From Bacteroidales bacterium (lineage in GTDB: Bacteria; Bacteroidota; Bacteroidia; Bacteroidales; UBA932): a stretch of DNA of 58,803 bases. Shown in pieces: positions 1 through 7,758 of this stretch (position 1 is its first letter; each line of letters begins with the position of its first letter). A program made the position numbers and the translations under genes. A model generated the notes under the pieces. That model was given only the letters and a program-made list of their open reading frames with translations. It did not search any database and was not told the DNA's origin. Where the stretch lies: assembly GCA_016295245.1 (NCBI GenBank), contig JAEDLO010000001.1, forward strand, positions 1 through 58,803. The letters run 5' to 3'.

Positions 1-1
1 T

Positions 2-823
2 ATCCCCCGCACGCTGGCAATGACCCTGTACGGCGACCTGGAAGTCAGCGTCATAGACGAGTTGCCCCCGGGGCGCAAGCCTGTCAAGACCCTGCTCATC
101 TCCCAGAACCGCAAGGCCGCGATGTACAAGTTCCTGCGCGAGGAGATAGCTGCGGGAAGACAGGTATTCATAGTCTATCCGCTCATCTTCGAAAGCGAGA
201 AGCTGGACCTCAAGAACCTGGAACAGGGATATGAGGAGGTAGTCAAGGCCTTCCCTCTGCCCGACTACAAAGTCGCCATCGTCCACGGCCAGCAGAGCGC
301 CGAAGAGAAGGACTTCAATATGTCGGCCTTCGTGGCCGGAAGGGCGAACATCCTGGTATCGACCACAGTCATCGAGGTCGGAGTGGATGTGCCGAATGCT
401 TCGGTGATGGTCATCGAAAGCGCCCAACGCTTCGGTCTGAGCCAGCTCCACCAGCTGCGCGGCCGCGTTGGCAGGGGCGCGGCGAAGTCCTATTGCATCC
501 TGGTCAAGGACTTCAAGACCAGCAAGGAGGCGGAAAGCCGACTGGAGCTGATGTGCTCCACGGAGGACGGCTTCGAGATTGCAGAGCAGGATATGAAGAT
601 GAGGGGGCCCGGCAACCTCGAGGGCACACAGCAGAGCGGTCTGCCGATCAACCTGCGCATAGCCTCCCTCGCGCGCGATTCCAGCCTGCTCAACCAGGCG
701 CGCTCCTATGCCCAGAAGGTACTGGATGCCGATCCGACCCTCTCAAAGAGCGAGAACGCCCCTCTTCGCGCGGAACTGCGCAAGTCGCAATACGAAATAA
801 AAGATTACAGCAAAATATCATGA
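2..823 (+). CDS. recG: ATP-dependent DNA helicase RecG, C-terminal part (5' end outside window)
   Basis: RecG remodels stalled replication forks and branched recombination intermediates in the cytoplasm. Only the last ~273 residues are present, and the reading frame is open at the left edge. The first residues, IPRTLAMTLYGDLEVS, match the conserved RecG helicase motif just before the second RecA-like domain. The arginine-finger motif QLRGRVGRG is near residue 150, and the C-terminal RecG segment (EIAEQDMKMRGPGNLEGTQQ) follows. The stop codon overlaps the start of the next gene in an ATGA arrangement, so the two are probably translated together although their roles are unrelated. Identification is firm; only the missing N-terminus (wedge domain and helicase domain 1) cannot be checked. 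Confidence 0.96.
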   Translation: MPRTLAMTLYGDLEVSVIDELPPGRKPVKTLLISQNRKAAMYKFLREEIAAGRQVFIVYPLIFESEKLDLKNLEQGYEEVVKAFPLPDYKVAIVHGQQSAEEKDFNMSAFVAGRANILVSTTVIEVGVDVPNASVMVIESAQRFGLSQLHQLRGRVGRGAAKSYCILVKDFKTSKEAESRLELMCSTEDGFEIAEQDMKMRGPGNLEGTQQSGLPINLRIASLARDSSLLNQARSYAQKVLDADPTLSKSENAPLRAELRKSQYEIKDYSKIS

Positions 824-3021
824 GGAAACTTACGTTCATTCTAGCAAGTGTGGTTATGATCACCGGTTGCACGACCAATTCAAAGGAAAGCGGATACATT
901 CCACGTTCGGATATCCGCATCGAAGACGGAGTTATGACTCCTGAAACCCTGCTCTCTTTCGGAAGGGTGAGCGGCGGTAAACTGTCCCCCGACTCCAAGA
1001 CCATTCTCTACGGAGTTACTTATACTTCAATTGAGCAGAATCGCTCCTGCCGCAATCTCTTTGTGGTTGACAGCGACGGAAGCAACTGCCGCCAAATCAG
1101 CCGTTACGGCAAGAGTGTCAGCTCCGAAACCTGGTCAAAGGACGGCAAAAGCATCTACTTCCTTCAGGGAGGACAGCTCTACAAGGCCGCCTGGAAGGGA
1201 GGCAAGCTCGGCAAGAAGCAACTCCTCAGCGATGTTCCCGAGGGTATCAACGACTTCAAGATCTCAAACGACGAGAAGAGCATTATCTACATCAGTTCGG
1301 TCAAGAACCCCCTCGTACAGCAGGCAAGCGACATCGACCCGAAACTCGACAAGGCCCAGGTCTATGTCACCGAAGACCTTATGTACCGCCACTGGGACCA
1401 TTGGGTAACCACCACGCCGAAAAGCTATCTCGCACCCCTTGGAGAGGGCCCGATCTGCGCAGCGAACTCCCGCGACCTGATCGAGGACGAGCCTTATGAA
1501 CTTCCGACCGAGCCGTTCGGGGGTATTGAGCAGCTCGACTTTTCGCCTGACGGACGCTATGTGGTTTATTCTTGCCGCAAGAAAGTCGGCAAACAATACG
1601 CCTTCAGCACCAACTGCGGTATCTATATCTTCGACTCTTCAAGCGGCAAGACCCTGACTGTCAAGGGAGACGGAGGATATGACACCGACCCGGTATGGTC
1701 CCCTGACGGAAAGCACATCGCCTGGATTTCAATGCCTCGCGACGGCTACGAGGCCGATGCGCAGAGGCTGCTCGTTTGCGACCTTAGCGAAGGCCCTGAC
1801 GGTCTGCAGAGCGGCAACGTGCGCCAGCTCGCCAAGGAACTCGACAGGGATGCCTCAGGCCCGGTATGGAGCGCCGATTGCAACGCCATCTACTTCAGCG
1901 CCCTTCACAACGGCACCCAGAAACTCTACTGCGCCGGCCTTGACGGAAGCCTCCGCCAGCTGACGGCAAACTCCGAGCCTTATGACTTCTTCAGTCCTTT
2001 CGCAGTCTGCGGGCAGCCGGACAACCTTACTATGTATGCGAGCAACTACTGCCTCAACCGCCCTGTCGAGCTTATCAAGCTCCAGATAGGCAAAGAGGGC
2101 TATGCAAGCTGGGAGCAGCTCACCGACGAGAACGGCCACATTCTCTCGCAGCTTGACACCCCGACTTCGGAAAGCGTCTATGTCCAGACCGTGGACGGCA
2201 AGCAGATGCAGTGCTGGGTGCTCTACCCTCCGAAATTCGACAGCAGCAAGCAATATCCCGCAATAGAAATCGTGCTCGGCGGACCTCAGGGCACCAACTC
2301 CCAGGACTGGAGCTACCGCTGGTGCTACCGCCTGATGGCCCAGCAGGGCTACATCGTCATAATGCCTAACCGCCGCGGCACCACCGCGTTCGGACAGGAG
2401 TGGAAGGAGCAGATTTCAGGAGACTACTGCGGCCTCAATATGCAGGACTACCTGAGCGCCGGCCACTATATCAAGAGCCAGCCTTACGTGAGCAAGCTGG
2501 CCTGCGTGGGCGCATCCTACGGCGGCTACTCAGCCTATATGCTCGAAGGCCTGCACGGCGACCTCTACGACTGCTTCATCGCCCACGCGGGCATCTTCGA
2601 CGAGAAACAGCTCTGGTTCACCACCGAAGAGATGTGGTTCGCCAACTGGGACAACGGCGGCCTTAGCGAGTATGCCTACACTCCTGGCCAGAGCGGCCCT
2701 GCCGGCGACGGTATCACCTTCGGCGGAATGCAGCAGGCAGGCGCGCCTTACGCCGCCACTGCCAAGGCTCAGCGCCACTACGCCAACTCGCCGTCTTCGA
2801 TGGTGACCAAGTGGCACACCCCTATCCTCTGCATCCACGGTATGTTGGACTTCCGCATCCCGTACGAGCAGGGTATGGCAGCCTTCAACGCCGCCCAGAT
2901 GATGGGTGTCCCTTCTAAACTGGCCATCTTCCCTGAAGAGAATCACTGGATACTCCAACCACAAAACTCACTCTGCTGGCACCGTACCGTTTACGACTGG
3001 CTGGACAGGTGGATGAAATAA
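820..3021 (+). CDS. S9C-family dipeptidyl peptidase, DPP5-like lipoprotein
   Basis: This is a serine peptidase of the prolyl oligopeptidase clan, probably releasing dipeptides from oligopeptides outside the inner membrane. The ATG at 820 gives 733 aa and a lipoprotein signal (MRKLTFILASVVMITGC, lipobox ITGC, Cys17); longer forms in this frame lack a signal and overlap recG. A beta-propeller with TolB/WD-like repeats (SPDGRYVVYS, SPDGKHIAWIS) fills residues ~45-450. The C-terminal alpha/beta hydrolase carries the triad Ser566 (GASYGGY), Asp677 (HGMLDFR) and His709 (ENHWILQPQNS). The ENHWILxPQNS ending is typical of Bacteroidales DPP5. It overlaps recG by 4 bp and is followed within 10 bp by the thioesterase. 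Exact residue preference at P1/P2 is not visible. Confidence 0.9.
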   Translation: MRKLTFILASVVMITGCTTNSKESGYIPRSDIRIEDGVMTPETLLSFGRVSGGKLSPDSKTILYGVTYTSIEQNRSCRNLFVVDSDGSNCRQISRYGKSVSSETWSKDGKSIYFLQGGQLYKAAWKGGKLGKKQLLSDVPEGINDFKISNDEKSIIYISSVKNPLVQQASDIDPKLDKAQVYVTEDLMYRHWDHWVTTTPKSYLAPLGEGPICAANSRDLIEDEPYELPTEPFGGIEQLDFSPDGRYVVYSCRKKVGKQYAFSTNCGIYIFDSSSGKTLTVKGDGGYDTDPVWSPDGKHIAWISMPRDGYEADAQRLLVCDLSEGPDGLQSGNVRQLAKELDRDASGPVWSADCNAIYFSALHNGTQKLYCAGLDGSLRQLTANSEPYDFFSPFAVCGQPDNLTMYASNYCLNRPVELIKLQIGKEGYASWEQLTDENGHILSQLDTPTSESVYVQTVDGKQMQCWVLYPPKFDSSKQYPAIEIVLGGPQGTNSQDWSYRWCYRLMAQQGYIVIMPNRRGTTAFGQEWKEQISGDYCGLNMQDYLSAGHYIKSQPYVSKLACVGASYGGYSAYMLEGLHGDLYDCFIAHAGIFDEKQLWFTTEEMWFANWDNGGLSEYAYTPGQSGPAGDGITFGGMQQAGAPYAATAKAQRHYANSPSSMVTKWHTPILCIHGMLDFRIPYEQGMAAFNAAQMMGVPSKLAIFPEENHWILQPQNSLCWHRTVYDWLDRWMK

Positions 3022-3029
3022 AGAAAAAA

Positions 3030-3764
3030 ATGGAAGAAAAGTATTTTGACAAAGACATAGTAGCCTGCTACCGCACAGACCTGCATAACAGGCTCAGGCC
3101 GGAAGCCTTCCTGGACCTTGCCCAGCAACTGGCCGTAAAGGGTGCCCAGAGGCTGCCCTTCAATGACACGGCACTTATGAAGCACGACTGCGTATGGGTG
3201 CTTGCAAGGATGAAGGCCGTATTTGAAAGAGAGGTGAAGTTCGACAGCGAGCTCGGGCTGAGCACCTGGCACAAGGGGCCCGACGGGCTGTATTTCCTGC
3301 GTGACTATCAGCTCTGGGACGACAAGGGCATAGCCGTCAACTCAACCAGTTCCTGGATAGTGATGAACGCCACGACCCGAAGGATTTCCCGCGACGAGAA
3401 GGTTATGGAGTTACTGGACATCCCGGCTCAGTGCAGCGAACACGCCATCGAGCAGCCTTGCCCGAAGATAGTATTTCCCAAAAATGCGGAGGCTGAGTTG
3501 CTCGGGGTCCACAAGGTGAGATATTCGGACATAGACAAAAACGGCCACACCAACAATGTGAAGTACACGGTATGGGCGCTGGACAATCTCCCTCAGGACC
3601 TGGTGCTGAACCACAGGCTCAAGGAGCTGAGCATCAACTTCAACAAGGAAGCCCTGCCGGGAGAGGAAGTAGCCCTGTATCACGCTGAAATCGACGGTGC
3701 CCACATCGTCGAGGGACGCTCCCAAGACCATCAGGTCTTTATCGAGAAACTGATCTTTGAATAG
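3030..3764 (+). CDS. acyl-ACP thioesterase, double hot-dog fold
   Basis: It likely hydrolyses acyl-acyl carrier protein to release free fatty acids in the cytoplasm (PF01643 family). The protein is 244 aa from ATG 3030; a GTG at 3009 would add seven lysine-rich residues and overlap the preceding stop, so I prefer the ATG. Two hot-dog repeats are visible: an N-terminal one with WVLARMKAVFEREVKF and a C-terminal one holding the catalytic-type motif DIDKNGHTNNVKYTVWALD (Asp/Asn/His cluster, residues ~165-185). Length fits bacterial members (~245 aa). It ends 2 bp before the converging glycosyltransferase stop. Chain-length preference cannot be read from sequence. Confidence 0.9.
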   Translation: MEEKYFDKDIVACYRTDLHNRLRPEAFLDLAQQLAVKGAQRLPFNDTALMKHDCVWVLARMKAVFEREVKFDSELGLSTWHKGPDGLYFLRDYQLWDDKGIAVNSTSSWIVMNATTRRISRDEKVMELLDIPAQCSEHAIEQPCPKIVFPKNAEAELLGVHKVRYSDIDKNGHTNNVKYTVWALDNLPQDLVLNHRLKELSINFNKEALPGEEVALYHAEIDGAHIVEGRSQDHQVFIEKLIFE

Positions 3765-3766
3765 AC

Positions 3767-4606
3767 TCAGACTATCTGCCTGAATCTTTCAGGAATACGG
3801 ACTATTATGACGGCCTCCAGCATCGCCGGTTTGTTCAAGGCGTATGGAGGCCTGAATATTGTCTGGAGCCGGCGGGCGATGACAGTCCACTTGTCCCAGT
3901 TTCGGGCCTTGTGGGTCGATACCATACGGATGGTCTTGGATCTGCGCTTGAGATGTTTTTTGACTCCAGACTGTATCCTGTCCTTGTCGCTGAAGCGGGC
4001 CTGGATGCGCCCCATATCGAAATAGCCGAAATGGAACAGATACAAATCCTTGGCAATATGATAGTTATGACCTTTGACCCTATGAAAACCGCGACCCCAG
4101 CGCAGGGGCTGGGCGATTACGCTCGGCTTGGTGTAGCGTGTTGAGAGACGAGCGTAGGAGCGTTGCGACAGGAACGGGACATCTGCCTGGATATTGCCCT
4201 CATAGCCGAGCAACTGGCCCACGTCCACCCCGAGTCCTGAAATAGAAGTTTTGATGTCCTGGGATTCAAGATACTCTCTTAGGCTCACACCCTTGTTGGG
4301 GTCCACAACGAGGAACTCATCGGCGTCCACACCTATGGCGAGGTCATAACCCTTCTCCATAAGTTCCGCAGCCCTTGCAGAAAGGAAGTCAAGGCGCTGT
4401 TTTTCCAACTCCACTACTTTGCCGGGAATCTTGTCTTCCAGGGAAGTGTTGGTCCCTTCGCAGAATGCAGGCACCGTCTGGTCCTTGCCGTCGAAGTAGA
4501 TATAGAGGTTCTCGCGACCGAATTCAGCCCCGTAATATTCCACCCATTTTTTGAGGTAGAAGTCATCATTTCTGAGCATCGTCAGAACACAAATCTTCTT
4601 GTCCAT
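3767..4606 (-). CDS. glycosyltransferase, GT2-4-like (PF13704 type)
   Basis: A 279-aa putative glycosyltransferase with no signal peptide, so probably cytoplasmic or peripherally bound to the membrane. The N-terminus (CVLTMLRNDDFYLKKWVEYY) is the hallmark of the Glyco_tranf_2_4 group, where it starts the nucleotide-sugar binding fold. A DXD-type metal site, VDADEFLVV, lies at ~115-123, inside the sequence AIGVDADEF. The C-terminal third is basic (KKHLKRRSKTIRMVSTHKAR) and might contact lipid or glycan phosphates. It is the last gene of the minus-strand run helicase-GH31-NIF3-GT, 3 bp after the NIF3-like gene. Donor and acceptor are unknown; a role in surface glycan or protein glycosylation is inference. 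Confidence 0.75.
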   Translation of the reverse strand: MDKKICVLTMLRNDDFYLKKWVEYYGAEFGRENLYIYFDGKDQTVPAFCEGTNTSLEDKIPGKVVELEKQRLDFLSARAAELMEKGYDLAIGVDADEFLVVDPNKGVSLREYLESQDIKTSISGLGVDVGQLLGYEGNIQADVPFLSQRSYARLSTRYTKPSVIAQPLRWGRGFHRVKGHNYHIAKDLYLFHFGYFDMGRIQARFSDKDRIQSGVKKHLKRRSKTIRMVSTHKARNWDKWTVIARRLQTIFRPPYALNKPAMLEAVIIVRIPERFRQIV

Positions 4607-4609
4607 AAG

Positions 4610-5392
4610 CTAGATACTATATTCAATAGGGTTCGTGTCTATTTCAGTTTTCAAGACTTCAAGAGCAGGAAAAGCGCTCTTGAGCAGGTCGGCAAGAAGG
4701 TCGACGGTAAACTTTTCGCTCTGGTAGTGGCCCAATTCCACGAGTGTCAGGCCGGGGTATTCAAAGAAATCGTGATAGTGGAATTCACCGCTCACGAAGC
4801 AGTCAGCCCCCGCATTGCGGGCATCAGCGGCAAGAAAAGCCCCGGCTCCGCCGCAAATAGCCACCTTCGAGACGGTCTTTCCGACAAGCCTGGAGTGACG
4901 GACGCATTTGACGCCGAAACGCTCTGCAAGCATCCTTACAAAGTCTCCATCGTTCATCGGCTCAGGAAGACTGCCAATCACTCCGCTGCCTCCTTCCCTG
5001 CCCTCCAGAGGGCTGAGAAACGATAGATTATCAAGCCCGATTATCGAGGCTATCTTGTAATTGACCCCTCCCGGCGCATTGTCCAGGCTGGTATGGGCCG
5101 AATAGATTGCAATCCCACCGGTAAGAGCTTTGACCACGCAACGCTGCTGATAAGTGGCATCACTGACGGTCTTGAGAGCCTTGAAAATCAGCGGATGGTG
5201 GGACACAATCAGGGAGCAGCCCTTTTCGGCCGCTTCGGCAACTATCTCCTCGGTAACGTCAAGGCAGACCAGCACCTTGCCGATTTCAGCATCCGGGAAG
5301 CCGACCTGCAGACCGGAATTATCGTAACTCTCCTGGAGTGAGCGGGGCGCCGCCAACTCCAGAAGAGATATGATTTCCTTAAGTGTTGTCAT
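4610..5392 (-). CDS. NIF3-like dinuclear metal centre protein (DUF34, YbgI family)
   Basis: A 260-aa NIF3/DUF34 protein. These form hexameric toroids with a two-metal site; the family is annotated as GTP cyclohydrolase 1 type 2 homologue, but its true role is unsettled. Metal-binding motifs are visible: SHHPLIF at ~65-71, SAHTSLDNAPGGVN at ~98-111, and the C-terminal ELGHYQSEKF (His/Glu ligands, ~227-236). The length matches the short E. coli YbgI-like form without the PII-like insert found in ~370-aa relatives. It lies between GH31 (12 bp upstream) and the glycosyltransferase (3 bp downstream), which suggests co-transcription without an obvious functional tie. Confidence 0.9.
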   Translation of the reverse strand: MTTLKEIISLLELAAPRSLQESYDNSGLQVGFPDAEIGKVLVCLDVTEEIVAEAAEKGCSLIVSHHPLIFKALKTVSDATYQQRCVVKALTGGIAIYSAHTSLDNAPGGVNYKIASIIGLDNLSFLSPLEGREGGSGVIGSLPEPMNDGDFVRMLAERFGVKCVRHSRLVGKTVSKVAICGGAGAFLAADARNAGADCFVSGEFHYHDFFEYPGLTLVELGHYQSEKFTVDLLADLLKSAFPALEVLKTEIDTNPIEYSI

Positions 5393-5404
5393 TACTCTGC
5401 CAAA

Positions 5405-7732
5405 CTAGAAATTGATGCTCATCTTGTCGCCGCTGTACTCGACTTCCTTTGAAGCGGCACCGTCGGCGAAAACAAGCTTGAAGACACGCTTTTGAGGCAT
5501 ACCCTTGAACGAGCCGCTGCGCTCGCCTATGCTAAGGGTCCTTCCTTTGAGAGTGAACTCTATCGTAGAGTACTCTCCCTTGCGGTAATTCTGGCCGTCA
5601 CCTTCGTCCTCATAGAGGGTGAAGCTGCCGTTTGCGCCAGGATATACCTTGATTACGAGTTCGTCCCAAGGCTTTTCGTTGCAATACTGCACATCCGGGC
5701 CTTCAGGCACAATGCTTCCTGCCTTAACAAAGAGCGGAATATCGTCAAGCTTTGCGGAAACGCTGACATAGCGGCCTCCCTGATGAAGCTTTCCTGTCCA
5801 GTAGTCGTACCAGGAAGCACCCTTCGGAAGATATACATTGAAGCTCTTGTCGGCAGTCCAGTCAGGAGTCTCTTCCGACCAGCCGCGTGTCTCGCTGGTG
5901 TAGAGGGCTTTGGTGACAGGAGCGACAAGATAGGCGTCGCCGAACATAAACTCACTGCCCATATTCCATACATTCTTGTCCTTAGGGAAGTCCATTACCA
6001 GGGCGCGCATAAAGCTGCCGTTGTCGGAAGTGACTTTCCATGAGGTGCTGTAGATGTATGGCAGGAGCGTGTAGCGCATCTTGATAAACTTGAGAATGGC
6101 GTCATAAACAGGCTCCCCCTCCTCGCCGAACTCCCAGATTTCGCGGCGTGAGCTCTCTCCGTGGCTTCTCATCATAGGATTGAAGAGGCCGAATTGGAGC
6201 CAGCGGACATAGAGTTCCTGGAAGCGCGGATTGCGGGCGCAGCTTGCAGTCTCTCCCCTCTTGTTGTATGCTCCCGGGAAGAAACCGCCGATATCAGAGT
6301 TGAAATTTGGATTTCCGGTAAGGGTATAGCCAAGGCCGGCAGGAATCTGGTGGCGGAAATCGTCCCAGGTACTCTGGACGTCACCGCTCCAGGTGTTGGC
6401 TCCGGTCCTCTGCTGTCCGGTGAAGGCTGACCTGGTAAGAATCATAGGGCGCCTGTCGGAAACGGTGAGCTGATTGTCCACCACTCCCGAGACGGTCAGA
6501 ATCGGGAACGCGTTGAGGACTGAACGGTACGAGCCCTCGCCTGTCATTATCTCAAGATCTGAGTCCTTGTAGCTGTGGTGGTCAGGCTCGGTAGAGTCCA
6601 TCCACCATCCGTCGATGCCCAGATTCTCGAGCCTGAGGAGGTGTTTCCAATAGATGTCGCGGGCCTCGCCGCTGAAGGCATCGTAAGGGAGGACACCCGA
6701 AGGATAATCCATACGAGGAGGCCAATAAGGAAGTCCGCTCTGCGGCCAGGTCTCGAAGTTTAGCAGATGACCCTTGGCAGCAAGTTCGCGGTAAGGCTTG
6801 GTCATCGGGCCGAAAGAAGCCCAGATGGAGATGAGCAGGTGGGCATTCTTGGCGTGGATTTCGTCAACCATCGCCTTTGGATCAGGGAAGCCCTCATTGA
6901 GGAACTCCATCGCATTCCAGAGATAGTTGTTGCCCCAGTACTGCCAGTCCTGGATCACACAGTCGATAGGAACTCTTCTTGACCGGTAGCCTTCAAGCAC
7001 TCCGAGGATTTCATCCTGGGTCTTGTAGCGCTCGCGGCTCTGCATAAAGCCGTAGCTCCAGAGCGGCAGCATAGGCACGGTGCCGGTAAGTTTGCGGATG
7101 CCGGCAATAACTCCGTCAGCGTCGCCGCCATAGATGAAATAATAATCAACGCGGTCACCTACCTCGGATTCGAAGAGCATACCTGATGCGTCATCACGGA
7201 AAATGGTCGGAGACGGGTTGTCCCAGAGTATTCCGTAGCCCTTGACCGACTGGACCACAGGCATAAAGTCCTCAGTGTTGTCCTGACGCATATAGCGGTT
7301 CTTGCCCCTGAGGCTCAGTTCTCCGTCCTGGAGTATGCCCAGACCGTAAACCGGCTCGTCTTCATCAAGTTTGAATTTTTGTCCTACAACAAAAGATCCC
7401 TCGTCCAAACCTTGAAGACGGGTGGTAAGGTAGTGGTCAGCCTCGCTGAGTATCTTCTTGCCCTTCACGCTGAAGGTCACCTTTCCGTCACTCGAGACGC
7501 TTACCTTTACAAGCGAAGAGCTGTAGGTCTTGTCGGCGCTGCCGCTTTCGCTGACCTTGACGTCTTCAGGCTCTGCGAAAACGGAAAAACTCTTCTTGGC
7601 TGTCGCGAGTGTAGCGGCATCCGATTTCTGGATCCGGACTATGCCGGGAGTGTAAAATGTCACCTTCACCTCCTGTGCCCCCAGTGTCAGGCTGAGCAGG
7701 AGTGAAGCTAGAGCGATAATAGGCCTTTTCAT
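5405..7732 (-). CDS. glycoside hydrolase family 31 (alpha-xylosidase/alpha-glucosidase), secreted
   Basis: A 775-aa GH31 enzyme with a Sec signal peptide (MKRPIIALASLLLSLTLGAQ) and therefore probably periplasmic. The catalytic nucleophile is Asp379 in GWWMDSTEPDHH, and the acid/base is Asp451 in WSGDVQSTWDDF, followed by the family motif NPNFNSDIGGFF. The N-terminal beta-sandwich (~20-200), TIM barrel (~210-580) and C-terminal beta domains of the DUF5110 type (~600-775) are in the usual order and the length is normal. The MDSTEP nucleophile context resembles Bacteroidales alpha-xylosidases acting on xyloglucan, but alpha-glucosidase activity cannot be excluded. It follows the helicase gene by 26 bp on the same strand. 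No SusC/SusD genes are near. Confidence 0.92.
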   Translation of the reverse strand: MKRPIIALASLLLSLTLGAQEVKVTFYTPGIVRIQKSDAATLATAKKSFSVFAEPEDVKVSESGSADKTYSSSLVKVSVSSDGKVTFSVKGKKILSEADHYLTTRLQGLDEGSFVVGQKFKLDEDEPVYGLGILQDGELSLRGKNRYMRQDNTEDFMPVVQSVKGYGILWDNPSPTIFRDDASGMLFESEVGDRVDYYFIYGGDADGVIAGIRKLTGTVPMLPLWSYGFMQSRERYKTQDEILGVLEGYRSRRVPIDCVIQDWQYWGNNYLWNAMEFLNEGFPDPKAMVDEIHAKNAHLLISIWASFGPMTKPYRELAAKGHLLNFETWPQSGLPYWPPRMDYPSGVLPYDAFSGEARDIYWKHLLRLENLGIDGWWMDSTEPDHHSYKDSDLEIMTGEGSYRSVLNAFPILTVSGVVDNQLTVSDRRPMILTRSAFTGQQRTGANTWSGDVQSTWDDFRHQIPAGLGYTLTGNPNFNSDIGGFFPGAYNKRGETASCARNPRFQELYVRWLQFGLFNPMMRSHGESSRREIWEFGEEGEPVYDAILKFIKMRYTLLPYIYSTSWKVTSDNGSFMRALVMDFPKDKNVWNMGSEFMFGDAYLVAPVTKALYTSETRGWSEETPDWTADKSFNVYLPKGASWYDYWTGKLHQGGRYVSVSAKLDDIPLFVKAGSIVPEGPDVQYCNEKPWDELVIKVYPGANGSFTLYEDEGDGQNYRKGEYSTIEFTLKGRTLSIGERSGSFKGMPQKRVFKLVFADGAASKEVEYSGDKMSINF

Positions 7733-7758
7733 AATGATTTGGTTTAAAAGTTTTTGTG